From assembly GCF_004364555.1 (NCBI RefSeq), contig NZ_SOAM01000001.1, positions 1,116,001 through 1,180,000 of the forward strand: a stretch of 64,000 bases of DNA. Direction: 5' to 3'. Positions 1-7,992 of the stretch are shown here, piece by piece. Every line of letters begins with the position of its first letter. Within the stretch, counting starts at the first letter, position 1. The position numbers and the translations under genes are program-made. The stretch is from Amnibacterium kyonggiense (GTDB taxonomy: Bacteria > Actinomycetota > Actinomycetes > Actinomycetales > Microbacteriaceae). Under the pieces are notes generated by a model. It made no database searches. It was given only the letters and a program-made list of their open reading frames with translations, and was not told the DNA's origin.

Positions 1-567
1 ACGCTCTTCGTCGCCGGGACGACCGCGCAGGCGCTGCTCCAGGAGGTCCCGGTCGGCTCGGCCGACACGGTCGTCGTCGCCGGAGCGGCGGGCGGCGTCG
101 GGGTGTTCCTCGTGCAGCTCGCGGCCCGGGCGGGCGCGACCGTCGTCGCCGTCGCCGGGGAGGCGAACCACGCCTGGCTCGGCGAGCACGGCGCGCGCCC
201 GGTCCCGTACGGGGACGGGCTCGAGGAGCGGATCCGCGCCGCGGCGCCCGGCGGCGTCACGGCGTTCTTCGACCTGTTCGGCGCGGGGTACACGGACCTC
301 GCGGTCGCGCTCGGCGTGCCGCCGCAGCGAGTGGCGACCATCGCGGACTACGGCGCCGGCGAACGGCTCAGCGTGGTGGTGACCGGCATGGCCGCCCTCC
401 ACGATCCGGTCGCCGGGGTTCGGGAGCTCGCCCGGCTGGCGGCCGACGGCGGGCTCGACGTGCCGATCAAGGCGCGCTTCCCGCTCGAGCGGGTGCAGGA
501 CGCCTACCGGGAGGTCTCCCGCCGCAGCGGCCTCGGCAAGGTCGTCCTCGAGGTCGCCGCCAATTGA
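1..567 (+). CDS. Zinc-type/quinone oxidoreductase, C-terminal part (gene truncated by window edge)
   Basis: The reading frame is open from base 1, so the N-terminal part lies outside the window. The visible 188 residues start inside the Rossmann domain of the medium-chain dehydrogenase/reductase family. A nucleotide-binding AGAAGGVG stretch lies at about residues 28-35 and is followed by a hydrophobic strand ending in VVAVAG. The C-terminus (KARFPLERVQDAYREV, then GLGKVVLEV) is typical of NADPH:quinone reductases, where this segment closes the substrate pocket. These enzymes reduce quinones or enones with NADPH in the cytoplasm. The exact substrate cannot be inferred. A long hairpin follows the stop codon directly. 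Confidence 0.85.
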   Translation, partial: TLFVAGTTAQALLQEVPVGSADTVVVAGAAGGVGVFLVQLAARAGATVVAVAGEANHAWLGEHGARPVPYGDGLEERIRAAAPGGVTAFFDLFGAGYTDLAVALGVPPQRVATIADYGAGERLSVVVTGMAALHDPVAGVRELARLAADGGLDVPIKARFPLERVQDAYREVSRRSGLGKVVLEVAAN

Positions 568-572
568 CGCCT

Positions 573-629
573 GGTTCACGGATACGGAGTTCCGCGCGCG
601 GAGCGCCCGGAACTCCGTATCCGTGAACC
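573..629. terminator. Long perfect hairpin (21-bp arms) after the oxidoreductase gene
   Basis: Arms at 573-593 and 609-629 are exact reverse complements around a 15-nt GC-rich loop. There is no downstream T run. It sits between two genes on the same strand. The arm outer part (GTTCACGGATACGGAG) recurs exactly in the hairpin at 63491-63544, so this is a repeated element and not merely a chance terminator. A termination or mRNA 3-prime-end role is inferred from position. Confidence 0.7.
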
Positions 630-677
630 CCGCGGAGCTCGACCGTCACACGGCCTGAGCGGCTGCTCGGCGCCCCG

Positions 678-683
678 TAAAAT
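678..683 (+). promoter_or_regulatory. Putative -10 element for leaderless metG
   Basis: TAAAAT at 678-683 is an island of A/T in very GC-rich DNA and lies 6 nt before the GTG at 690. No Shine-Dalgarno sequence is present in between. This spacing puts the transcription start on or next to the start codon, so metG mRNA is probably leaderless. No clear -35 element is visible. Confidence 0.5.
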
Positions 684-689
684 CCTTCG

Positions 690-2276
690 GTGCCCGCAGA
701 CCGGTCGTTCTACATCACCACGCCGATCTTCTACCCCTCGGACGTGCCCCACATCGGCCACGGCTACACCGAGGTCGCCGCGGACGTCCTCTCCCGCTGG
801 CACCGCCAGGCGGGCGACGACACCTGGTTCCTGACGGGCACCGACGAGCACGGGCAGAAGATGCTCCGCACCGCGACGGCGAACGACATGGGCCCGCGGG
901 AGTGGGCGGACAAGCTCGTGCGCGAGTCCTGGATCCCGCTGCTCGAGACCCTCGACATCGCGAACGACGACTTCATCCGCACCACGCAGGAGCGGCACGA
1001 GCAGGGCGTCGCCGCGTTCATCCAGAAGCTCTACGACACCGGCTTCATCGAGGCCGGCGACTACGAGGGCTTCTACTGCGTGGGCTGCGAGGAGTACAAG
1101 CAGACCTCCGAGCTCGTCACGGGCACCGGGAAGTACGACGGCGAGCTCGTCTGCGCGATCCACTCGATCCCCGTCGAGCTGCTGAAGGAGCGGAACTACT
1201 TCTTCCGCATGAGCCGCTTCACCGACCAGCTGCTCGCCCTCTACGAGGAGCGGCCGGACTTCGTGCAGCCGGACAGCGCCCGCAACGAGGTCGTCCAGTT
1301 CGTGAGGCAGGGGCTCGACGACCTGTCGATCTCCCGCTCCTCGTTCGACTGGGGCGTCCCCGTGCCGTGGGACCCGAAGCACGTCGTCTACGTCTGGTTC
1401 GACGCGCTGCTCAACTACGTCACGGCGGTCGGGTTCGATGGCGACGAGGCGACCCTGCGCCGCCGCTGGCCCGCGACGCACCTCGTCGGCAAGGACATCC
1501 TCCGGTTCCACGCCGTCATCTGGCCCGCGATGCTGATGGCCGCGGGGCTGGAGGTGCCGAAGCAGGTCTTCGCGCACGGCTGGCTGCTCGTCGGCGGCGA
1601 GAAGATGTCGAAGTCGAAGCTGACGGGCATCGCGCCGCACCAGATCACGGACGTCTTCGGCTCGGACGCGTTCCGCTACTACTTCCTCCGCGCGATCCCG
1701 TTCGGGCAGGACGGGTCGTTCTCCTGGGAGGACCTCGCCGCCCGGTACCAGGCGGAGCTCGCGAACGGCTTCGGCAACCTCGCGTCCCGCGTCATCGCGA
1801 TGATCACGCGCTACCGCGACGGCGCCGTGCCCGCGGCCGGCGAGCCGTCGGCGCGCGACCTCGGGATCCGGGAGACCGTGCGGAACGCGGCCGTGCAGGC
1901 GGACCTCGCGATCGAGCGGATGGCCCCGCACGAGGCGGTCGCCGCGATCTGGACGATCGTCGAGGAGCTGAACGGGTACATCACGCTCGAGGAGCCGTGG
2001 AAGCTCGCGAAGGACCCGGCCGCCTCCGAACGCCTCGACTCGGTGCTCGCGACGGCGGCGGAGGGCCTCAGGGCGCTCGCCGTGCTGCTCTCGCCCGTCA
2101 TCCCGAAGGCGACCGCGAGCCTCTGGACGGCGCTCGGGGCGGAGGGCGCGCTCGGCGGCCTGGTCGACCAGCGGCTCCGCGCCGCGGGCGACTGGGGGCA
2201 GCTGCCCACCGGCACCGCGGTGACCACGCTCGAGCCGCTGTTCCCGCGCATCGACCCGGACGTCCTGAATGCGTGA
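690..2276 (+). CDS. metG: Methionyl-tRNA synthetase
   Basis: This 528-residue class Ia aminoacyl-tRNA synthetase charges tRNA-Met with methionine in the cytoplasm. The HIGH signature is present as HIGH at residues 21-24, and KMSKS is exact at residues 305-309. The connective-peptide knuckle keeps cysteines at 130, 133 and 155, followed by His158. The length fits the actinobacterial form without the C-terminal EMAP-like dimerisation domain. The GTG start at 690 is supported by the N-terminus (FYITTPIFYPSDVPHIGH) typical of the family and by the -10-like element just upstream. The gene is followed by a complex palindrome and tatD, a common actinobacterial neighbour of metG. Confidence 0.97.
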   Translation: MPADRSFYITTPIFYPSDVPHIGHGYTEVAADVLSRWHRQAGDDTWFLTGTDEHGQKMLRTATANDMGPREWADKLVRESWIPLLETLDIANDDFIRTTQERHEQGVAAFIQKLYDTGFIEAGDYEGFYCVGCEEYKQTSELVTGTGKYDGELVCAIHSIPVELLKERNYFFRMSRFTDQLLALYEERPDFVQPDSARNEVVQFVRQGLDDLSISRSSFDWGVPVPWDPKHVVYVWFDALLNYVTAVGFDGDEATLRRRWPATHLVGKDILRFHAVIWPAMLMAAGLEVPKQVFAHGWLLVGGEKMSKSKLTGIAPHQITDVFGSDAFRYYFLRAIPFGQDGSFSWEDLAARYQAELANGFGNLASRVIAMITRYRDGAVPAAGEPSARDLGIRETVRNAAVQADLAIERMAPHEAVAAIWTIVEELNGYITLEEPWKLAKDPAASERLDSVLATAAEGLRALAVLLSPVIPKATASLWTALGAEGALGGLVDQRLRAAGDWGQLPTGTAVTTLEPLFPRIDPDVLNA

Positions 2277-2284
2277 CCGCCGCC

Positions 2285-2387
2285 TTCGCGGATCCGCACT
2301 TCCTCCGCGGATCCGCAGTTCTCGGGCGACACGCCGCATCGGAGCCTCCGGCGACGGCGTGTCGATGGATTTCTGCGGATCCGCGAA
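2285..2387. repeat. Complex nested palindrome between metG and tatD
   Basis: The outer arms TTCGCGGATCCGCA (2285-2298) and its exact complement (2374-2387) enclose an inner pair, CGACACGCC (2327-2335) and GGCGTGTCG (2356-2364), 20 nt apart. The same inner pair with similar spacing recurs in the palindrome at 3503-3589. A second CGCGGATCCGC copy at 2306-2316 gives an alternative pairing partner. The right arm ends two bases before the tatD start codon, so the element may act as metG terminator and also influence tatD initiation. Confidence 0.6.
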
Positions 2388-2389
2388 CC

Positions 2390-3265
2390 ATGGCTGACCG
2401 GAGCTACCCGCCCCTGCCCGAGGCGCTGAAGGTCCCGGTCTACGACGACCACACGCACATCGACCCGTTCTCGGGGCCCGGCTGGTTCGACGGCGAGGGC
2501 GAACCCCTCGACTGGCGTGAGCAGCTCGACCGCGCGTCCGTCGCCGGGGTGAAGGGCGTCGTCCAGGTCGGCACCGACGTCGAGTCGAGCCGCTGGTCCG
2601 CCGAGCACGCCGCGATCGACCCGCGGATGCTCGCCGCCGTCGCGATCCACCCCAACGACGCGGCGGTGCTGGAGGCGGAGGGCGGCCTCGACGACGCGCT
2701 CGCCGTGATCGACGAGCTGGCCGCGCAGCCTCGGGTGCGGGCCGTCGGGGAGACCGGCCTCGACTTCTACCGGACCGGGGAGGACGGCCGCGCCGCCCAG
2801 TTCCGCTCCTTCGAGGCGCACATCGACATCGCGAAGCGGCACGGCGCCGCGCTGCAGATCCACGACCGCGACGCGCACGCGGAGGTCGTCGACACCCTTC
2901 TCCGCGTCGGGGCGCCCGAGCGCACCGTCTTCCACTGCTTCTCCGGCGACGCCGGGCTGGCGCGGCTGGCGGCCTCCCACGGCTGGTACCTCTCGTTCGC
3001 CGGGACCGTGACGTTCAAGAACGCGGAGCCCCTCCGGGACGCGCTCCGGGTGATCCCGCGCGACCGGATCCTCGTGGAGACGGACGCGCCGTGGCTCGCG
3101 CCCGCGCCCGTCCGCGGCCGCCCGAACGCGCCGTACCTCGTGCCGCACACCCTCCGCTTCATGGCGGGGGTGCTCGAGACGGACGTCTCGATGCTCGCCG
3201 CGCAGATCGCGAGCACCGCGGAGGCGGTCTACGGCAGCTGGACCGACGACGCCCCGGAGCGGTAA
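2390..3265 (+). CDS. tatD: TatD family metal-dependent hydrolase
   Basis: This is a 291-residue amidohydrolase-fold protein. TatD proteins are divalent-metal nucleases (3-prime exonuclease or D-aminoacyl-tRNA related roles have been described) in the cytoplasm. The metal ligands are visible: HTH at residues 21-23, Glu121 in GETGLD, His158 in QIHDRD, His182 in FHCFSG and Asp232 in ETDAPWL. The ATG at 2390 gives the standard N-terminus a few residues before HTH. No clear Shine-Dalgarno sequence is visible because the preceding palindrome occupies that position. The neighbourhood metG-tatD is conserved in many actinobacteria, where rsmA and ispE may follow. They do not follow here. Confidence 0.93.
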   Translation: MADRSYPPLPEALKVPVYDDHTHIDPFSGPGWFDGEGEPLDWREQLDRASVAGVKGVVQVGTDVESSRWSAEHAAIDPRMLAAVAIHPNDAAVLEAEGGLDDALAVIDELAAQPRVRAVGETGLDFYRTGEDGRAAQFRSFEAHIDIAKRHGAALQIHDRDAHAEVVDTLLRVGAPERTVFHCFSGDAGLARLAASHGWYLSFAGTVTFKNAEPLRDALRVIPRDRILVETDAPWLAPAPVRGRPNAPYLVPHTLRFMAGVLETDVSMLAAQIASTAEAVYGSWTDDAPER

Positions 3266-3320
3266 GGCCGCTGATCGCCGTCCGCGCTACGGTGGCGCCG
3301 CGACCGGGAGAGGAGCGTCG

Positions 3321-3497
3321 ATGACCCGCAGGCTCGTGATCTCGCTGGTGCTCAGCGTCGTCCTCGTCGTGATCCAGCTGCTGTTCGCCCGCACCGCGAT
3401 CGGCACCGCGCTGCTGACCGGCCTGATCGCCTTCGTCGTCGCGTTCCTGGTGCTGCTCGTCTCGGACCGCTGGTTCTCCCGCACCGGTCGCCGCTGA
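3321..3497 (+). CDS. Small two-helix membrane protein (58 aa), function unknown
   Basis: A 58-codon ORF starts at ATG 3321 behind a strong Shine-Dalgarno sequence (GGGAGAGGAG, about 5 nt upstream). A TACGGT hexamer at 3288-3293 could be its -10 element. The peptide has a short basic N-terminus (MTRR) and two hydrophobic stretches, roughly residues 5-23 and 28-47, each long enough to span a membrane. It ends in a basic tail (RWFSRTGRR), so both ends are predicted to be cytoplasmic. It lies between tatD and a long palindrome. No family was recognised and no function is proposed. Confidence 0.7.
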   Translation: MTRRLVISLVLSVVLVVIQLLFARTAIGTALLTGLIAFVVAFLVLLVSDRWFSRTGRR

Positions 3498-3502
3498 GCA
3501 CC

Positions 3503-3589
3503 TTTCACGGATCAGGACGACCGGCGCGACACGCCGCAGCGGCGCTCGTCCGGACCGGCGTGTCGGCCGATCCGTCCTGATCCGTGAAA
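3503..3589. repeat. Long palindrome, second copy of the CGACACGCC/GGCGTGTCG element
   Basis: The outer arms at 3503-3519 and 3573-3589 (17 bp, starting TTTCACGGATCAGG) are exact complements. An inner pair CGACACGCC (3527-3535) and GGCGTGTCG (3557-3565) encloses 21 nt. The inner pair and its surroundings match the element at 2285-2387. It lies between convergent genes (the 58-aa ORF and fdhD), so it could serve as a bidirectional terminator. It ends in AAAA on the + strand, equivalent to TTTT on the minus strand at its left edge. Confidence 0.65.
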
Positions 3590-3594
3590 AAGCG

Positions 3595-4422
3595 TCACGC
3601 GATGATGCGCTCGGGGTGGGCGTAGATGGTGAACGAGTGACCGCGGCTGAACCCGACGAGGGTGATGCCGGCGTCCTCCGCGAGCTCGACGGCGAGGGAG
3701 GACGGCGCGCTCACCGCCGCGAGCACGGGGACGCCCGCCATCCGCGCCTTCTGCACGAGCTCGAAGGACGCCCGGCCGGACACCTGCAGCACGCTCCGGG
3801 ACAGCGGCAGGAGGCCCTCGGTCAGCGCGTGCCCGACGACCTTGTCGACCGCGTTGTGCCGCCCGACGTCCTCCCGCACCGCGAGCGGCGTCCCGGACGC
3901 GTCGAAGAGCCCGGCGGCGTGCACCCCGCCGGTCGCCTCGAACAGCGTCTGCGCGCCGCGGAGGCGGTCGGGCAGCGCCGCGATCAGCGCCTCCGGCACG
4001 GTGAAGCCGACGGGCAGGATCGGGAACGCGGAGGCCGTCCGGACGGCGTCGATGGACGCGAGCCCGCAGACGCCGCACGCGCTCGTCGTGTAGACGGTGC
4101 GCGCCCGCTCGGCCGCGACCGCGACGCCCCGGCCGGTCACCGCGGCGTCGACGATGTTGAACGTCGGCTCCCCGTCCATGCCGATGCCGGACACCACGCG
4201 CATCCCGCGCAGCTCGTCCGGGGACGACACGACGCCCTCCGAGACGAGGAAGCCGGCGACCAGGTCGAAGTCGTCGCCCGGCGTCCGCATCGTCACGCTG
4301 AACCGGGCGCCGTTCACCCGGACCTCGAGCGGCTCCTCGAGCGCGACCACGTCCTCCCGGGTCCGCCGCGCGGGCTCCGCGAGCCGGACCGTCTGCACCC
4401 GTCGCCGCGCGATCAGCCTCAT
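3595..4422 (-). CDS. fdhD: Formate dehydrogenase accessory sulfurtransferase FdhD
   Basis: This 275-residue protein is the FdhD sulfurtransferase, which passes sulfur from cysteine desulfurase to the bis-MGD cofactor before insertion into formate dehydrogenase. The essential CxxC is present as TSACGVCG, with cysteines at residues 116 and 119. The sequence GDDFDLVAGFLVSEG near residue 50 and the C-terminal GFSRGHSFTIYAH are family hallmarks. The ATG at 4422 begins MRLIARRRVQTVRL, a normal FdhD N-terminus. A longer in-frame extension upstream is arginine/cysteine-rich and looks non-coding. The gene is divergent from the YdeP-like molybdoenzyme at 4485, its likely client. Confidence 0.95.
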   Translation of the reverse strand: MRLIARRRVQTVRLAEPARRTREDVVALEEPLEVRVNGARFSVTMRTPGDDFDLVAGFLVSEGVVSSPDELRGMRVVSGIGMDGEPTFNIVDAAVTGRGVAVAAERARTVYTTSACGVCGLASIDAVRTASAFPILPVGFTVPEALIAALPDRLRGAQTLFEATGGVHAAGLFDASGTPLAVREDVGRHNAVDKVVGHALTEGLLPLSRSVLQVSGRASFELVQKARMAGVPVLAAVSAPSSLAVELAEDAGITLVGFSRGHSFTIYAHPERIIA

Positions 4423-4460
4423 GCGGCGATGATCGCACCGGCTGTCCGGGAGGCCGGACG

Positions 4461-4480
4461 TACCATCACGACGGGGAGGC
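4461..4480 (+). promoter_or_regulatory. Putative -10 (TACCAT) and Shine-Dalgarno (GGGGAGGC) of the molybdoenzyme gene
   Basis: TACCAT at 4461-4466 and GGGGAGGC at 4473-4480 precede ATG 4485 in the 62-bp divergent spacer with fdhD. The ribosome-binding site supports the chosen start. Confidence 0.4.
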
Positions 4481-4484
4481 CGAC

Positions 4485-6815
4485 ATGGGCGACGACACCA
4501 CCGCACGGGCCGAGCAGAACATCGACGACTCGAAGCTGCGCGTCACGAGACCGAAGACGCACGCCACGGGGTGGCCGGCGATCGGCAACTCGCTGCTCAC
4601 GGGCGAGGAGGAGATGGGGGCCGTCCGCACGATGCGGACGCTGCTCGACATCAACCAGGCCTCGGGCTTCGACTGCATGAGCTGCGCCTGGCCGGACCCG
4701 GACCCGAAGCGCCGCAGCCCCGCGGAGTTCTGCGAGAGCGGCGCGAAGGCGGTGGCGGAGGAGGCGACGAAGCGGCGCGCGACGCCGGCGTTCTTCGCCG
4801 CCCACTCGATCGCCGAGCTCGAGACCTGGGACGACTACGCGCTCGGGAAGCAGGGGCGGATCACCGAGCCGATGCTCCTCGAGGCGGGCGACGACCACTA
4901 CCGGCCCGTGTCGTGGGATCGCGCGTTCGCGATCGTCGCGGAGGAGCTCGGCGCGCTCGACAGCCCGGACGAGGCCGTCTTCTACACGTCTGGCCGCGCC
5001 TCCAACGAGTCCGCGTTCGTGTACCAGCTGTTCGCCCGCTCCTTCGGCACGAACAACCTGCCCGACTGCTCGAACATGTGCCACGAGTCGACCTCGGTCG
5101 GGCTCGCGCAGGTGATGGGCGTCGGCAAGGCGTCGGTCTCGATCGAGGACATCGAGCACGCCGATCTGATCCTGATCGCCGGGCAGAACCCGGGCACGAA
5201 CGCGCCGCGGATGCTCACCCGTCTCGAGAACGCGAAGAAGCACGGCGGCCGGATCGTCGCGATCAACCCGCTCCGCGAGGCGGGACTGCTCCACTTCGAC
5301 AACCCGCAGAGCGTGAAGGGGCTCGTGTTCCGCGGCACGCAGCTCGCCGACGAGTTCCTGCAGATCCGGCTGGCCGGGGACCAGGCGCTGTTCCAGGCGC
5401 TCGGCAAGGTGCTGATCGAGCTCGACGGGCAGCGGGGCGGCGCCGTCCTCGACCACGACTTCATCGCGCGGTCCACCTCCGGGTTCGAGGCCTACCGCGA
5501 CCACGTCGCCGCGCTCGACTGGGCGGACGTGGAGCGGGCGACCGGCCTGCCCGAGCAGCAGATCCGCAAGGTCGCCGGGATGATCGCGGACGCGAAGAGC
5601 GTGATCATCGCGTGGGCGATGGGCATCACGCAGCACGAGAACGCGGTCGCGACGATCCGCGACATGGCGAGCGTCGCCTGGCTGACCGGGAACGTCGGCC
5701 GGCCGGGCGCGGGCCTGCTCCCGGTGCGCGGGCACTCGAACGTGCAGGGCGACCGCACCATGGGCATCTGGGAGCAGATGCCCGACGCGTTCCAGGACCG
5801 GCTGTCGGAGGAGTTCGGGTTCGACTCGCCGCGGGAGCACGGCTACGACGTCGTGAAGGCGCTCCAGGCGATGCGCGAGGGCCGCGTCAAGGTGTTCATG
5901 GGGCTCGGCGGCAACTTCACGCGTGCGACGCCGGACACGGCGAGCACCGAGGACTCCATGCGGGCGCTGGCGCTGACCGTGCAGATCTCGACGAAGCCGA
6001 ACCGGTCGCACGTCGTGCACGGCAGGCGCGCGCTGATCCTCCCGTGCCTCGGCCGCACCGAGGTCGACGTCCAGGCGTCCGGCGCGCAGCGCGTGAGCGT
6101 GGAGGACACGGTGCTGAACGTGCACGCCTCCCACGGGCACCTGCCGCCCGCGTCCCCGCACCTCCGCAGCGAGGTGGCGATCCTGTGCGGCATCGCCGAG
6201 GCGGTGCTCGCGGGCCGGCCGAACACCGCCCGGGTCGACTGGAGCGCGCTGAAGGACGACTACCGCCGCATCCGGACGCACATCGAGCACGTGGTCGACG
6301 GGTTCGGCGCCTACGAGGAGAAGCTCGACGTGCCGGGCGGCTTCGTGCTGCCGCACCCGCCGCGCGACACCCGGACCTTCCCGACGAAGACGGGCAGGGC
6401 GATGTTCACGGTGAACCCGCTCGAGGTGGTCGAGGTGCCGGAGGGCCAGCTGCTGCTGCAGACGATCCGGTCGCACGACCAGTTCAACACCACGATCTAC
6501 GGCAAGGACGACCGGTACCGGGGCATCCACGACGCCCGGCGCGTGATCATGCTGAACCGCAAGGAGCTGGTGGCGCGCGACCTCCACGAGGGCGACCTGG
6601 TCGACCTCGTCTCGATCGGCTTCGACGGGGTGGAGCGGCGGGCCGAGGGCTGGCGGGTCGTGCCGTACCGCATGCCGAGCGGCAACGCGGCGGCGTACTA
6701 CCCGGAGACGAACGTGCTGATGCCGCTCGGGCACTCCGCCAAGGAGAGCAACACCCCGGTCGCGAAGGCGATCCCGATCCGGATCGAGCGCGCGGCCGTC
6801 CCCGTCCCCGCCTGA
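4485..6815 (+). CDS. FdhF/YdeP family molybdopterin oxidoreductase (formate dehydrogenase alpha-like)
   Basis: This 776-residue protein belongs to the FdhF/YdeP group of bis-MGD oxidoreductases. Conserved features include FDCMSCAWPD (Cys64, Cys67) with Cys83 shortly after. PDCSNMCHESTSVGL aligns with the region that carries selenocysteine or cysteine in formate dehydrogenases. Also present are LILIAGQNPGTNAPRM and a C-terminal molydopterin dinucleotide-binding domain (RSHDQFNTTIYGKDDRYRG, near residue 665). Family members are linked to formate oxidation or acid resistance; the true substrate here is unknown. Divergent fdhD and the downstream moeA/mobA genes supply cofactor maturation, which supports a functional Mo enzyme. 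No separate iron-sulfur or cytochrome subunit is adjacent. Confidence 0.9.
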   Translation: MGDDTTARAEQNIDDSKLRVTRPKTHATGWPAIGNSLLTGEEEMGAVRTMRTLLDINQASGFDCMSCAWPDPDPKRRSPAEFCESGAKAVAEEATKRRATPAFFAAHSIAELETWDDYALGKQGRITEPMLLEAGDDHYRPVSWDRAFAIVAEELGALDSPDEAVFYTSGRASNESAFVYQLFARSFGTNNLPDCSNMCHESTSVGLAQVMGVGKASVSIEDIEHADLILIAGQNPGTNAPRMLTRLENAKKHGGRIVAINPLREAGLLHFDNPQSVKGLVFRGTQLADEFLQIRLAGDQALFQALGKVLIELDGQRGGAVLDHDFIARSTSGFEAYRDHVAALDWADVERATGLPEQQIRKVAGMIADAKSVIIAWAMGITQHENAVATIRDMASVAWLTGNVGRPGAGLLPVRGHSNVQGDRTMGIWEQMPDAFQDRLSEEFGFDSPREHGYDVVKALQAMREGRVKVFMGLGGNFTRATPDTASTEDSMRALALTVQISTKPNRSHVVHGRRALILPCLGRTEVDVQASGAQRVSVEDTVLNVHASHGHLPPASPHLRSEVAILCGIAEAVLAGRPNTARVDWSALKDDYRRIRTHIEHVVDGFGAYEEKLDVPGGFVLPHPPRDTRTFPTKTGRAMFTVNPLEVVEVPEGQLLLQTIRSHDQFNTTIYGKDDRYRGIHDARRVIMLNRKELVARDLHEGDLVDLVSIGFDGVERRAEGWRVVPYRMPSGNAAAYYPETNVLMPLGHSAKESNTPVAKAIPIRIERAAVPVPA

Positions 6816-6817
6816 TC

Positions 6818-6868
6818 CCGTTCTGAAGGAGTTCCTGCGCTGCCTGCGCAGGAACTCCTTCAGAACGG
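6818..6868. terminator. Perfect 23-bp hairpin between convergent genes
   Basis: Arms 6818-6840 and 6846-6868 are exact complements with a 5-nt loop (TGCCT). It separates the converging YdeP-like gene (stop at 6815) and moeA (stop at 6871), leaving only 2 nt on each side. It is a likely bidirectional terminator although there is no T tract. Confidence 0.75.
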
Positions 6869-6870
6869 AG

Positions 6871-7992
6871 TCACCAGGGGAGGGGGAGGACCTCCGCGGT
6901 CTCGCCCGCGGCGACGCCCTCCGGCGGCACGACCGCCAGGACGTCGGAGGCCGCGAGCCCGCGCAGCATGTTCGGGCGGGCGGCGCCGGCGGGCTCGAGG
7001 CCCTCCTCGCCCCAGCGGCACGGGACGAGCGACGTGCCGCCCGGCCAGCCCGGCAGATCGACCGCGACCGGCGCCTCGACCGCCTCGAGCGCCGTCGAGC
7101 CGGTCAGCGCGTCGAGCAGGGGCGGGAGGAACGACAGCAGCACCGCGACCGCGGCGAGCGGGTTGCCGGGCAGCCCGAGCAGCGGCCGCCCGTCCGGGAG
7201 CCGGGCGAGCAGGGCCGGATGGCCGGGGCGCATCGCGACGCCGTCCGCGAGGACCTCCGCGTCGCCGAGCGCGTCCCGCAGCCGGTCGACGCGGCTCCTG
7301 CCCGTGCCGCCGACGGTCACCACGACGTCGGCGTCCGCGCTCGTCGCCGCGCGGATCGCGGCCGGGTCGTCCCCGACGCGGACCGGCGGCAGCGCGTCCG
7401 CGCCGAGCCCCGTCGCCGCGGCGGGCAGCAGCGGGTCGAACGCGTCGCGCACCCGTCCCGCGGCGGGGAGCCCGGCCGTGTCGACCTCGTCGCCGGTGAG
7501 CACGAACGCGACGCGCGGCCGGCGCCGCGCGGACACGGCGTCGACCCCGGCGATCGCGAGCACGGCCACGACCGCGGGGGAGAGCCGGCCGCCCGCGGCC
7601 GCGAGCACGGCGCCGGCCGGGGCCTCCTCGCCCGCGCGGCGGACGTGCGCGCCGGGCTCGGGCGCGTGCGCGTCGAGGAGGCCGTCGACGACGACACCGC
7701 GCTCCAGCGGCACGACCGCGACGGCGCCGAGGGGGATCGCGCCGCCGGTCACGACGGGGTGGGCCTGCCCGGGCACGAGGACGTCCTCCTCGGTGATCCG
7801 CCAGGGCGGCGGCCCCGCGACGGCCCAGCCGTCCATCGCGGACGAGTCGTAGTGGGGGATCGGCCGGGGCGCGAGGACGTCGTCCGCGAGCACCGCGCCG
7901 ACGGCCTCGCGGATCGGGACGTCGACGACCGGGCCGGCCGGCCAGGACGCCGCGAGCTCCCGCGCCGCCGCCCAGGACAGGTCGGCGGTCAT
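6871..7992 (-). CDS. moeA: Molybdopterin molybdenumtransferase
   Basis: This 373-residue MoeA catalyses insertion of molybdate into adenylylated molybdopterin, the step that yields active Mo cofactor. The N-terminus (SWAAARELA, then VLADDVLAPRPIPHYDSSAMDGWAV) is diagnostic. The central VVVTVGGTGRSRVDRL corresponds to the MogA-like GG-S/T-G-D region and GLPGNPLAAVAV to the conserved GNP motif. The ATG at 7992 overlaps the stop of the 82-aa gene upstream by 4 bp, so moeA is the third and last gene of a mobA-DUF-moeA operon. It supports the bis-MGD enzyme at 4485. Confidence 0.93.
   Translation of the reverse strand: MTADLSWAAARELAASWPAGPVVDVPIREAVGAVLADDVLAPRPIPHYDSSAMDGWAVAGPPPWRITEEDVLVPGQAHPVVTGGAIPLGAVAVVPLERGVVVDGLLDAHAPEPGAHVRRAGEEAPAGAVLAAAGGRLSPAVVAVLAIAGVDAVSARRRPRVAFVLTGDEVDTAGLPAAGRVRDAFDPLLPAAATGLGADALPPVRVGDDPAAIRAATSADADVVVTVGGTGRSRVDRLRDALGDAEVLADGVAMRPGHPALLARLPDGRPLLGLPGNPLAAVAVLLSFLPPLLDALTGSTALEAVEAPVAVDLPGWPGGTSLVPCRWGEEGLEPAGAARPNMLRGLAASDVLAVVPPEGVAAGETAEVLPLPW

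Noticed and set aside
576-2339. Long minus-strand open frame opposite metG (587 codons)
   Set aside because: It is antisense to a clear metG, is arginine/glutamate-rich with no family motif, and arises from high-GC third-position bias.
4423-4506. N-terminal extension of FdhD
   Set aside because: The added 28 residues are Arg/Cys/Pro-rich, cross the divergent promoter and the start of the opposing gene, and do not resemble FdhD.
4419-6734. 771-codon minus-strand open frame opposite the YdeP-like gene
   Set aside because: Shadow frame: composition dominated by Arg, Val, His and Asp, and the + strand frame has all family motifs.
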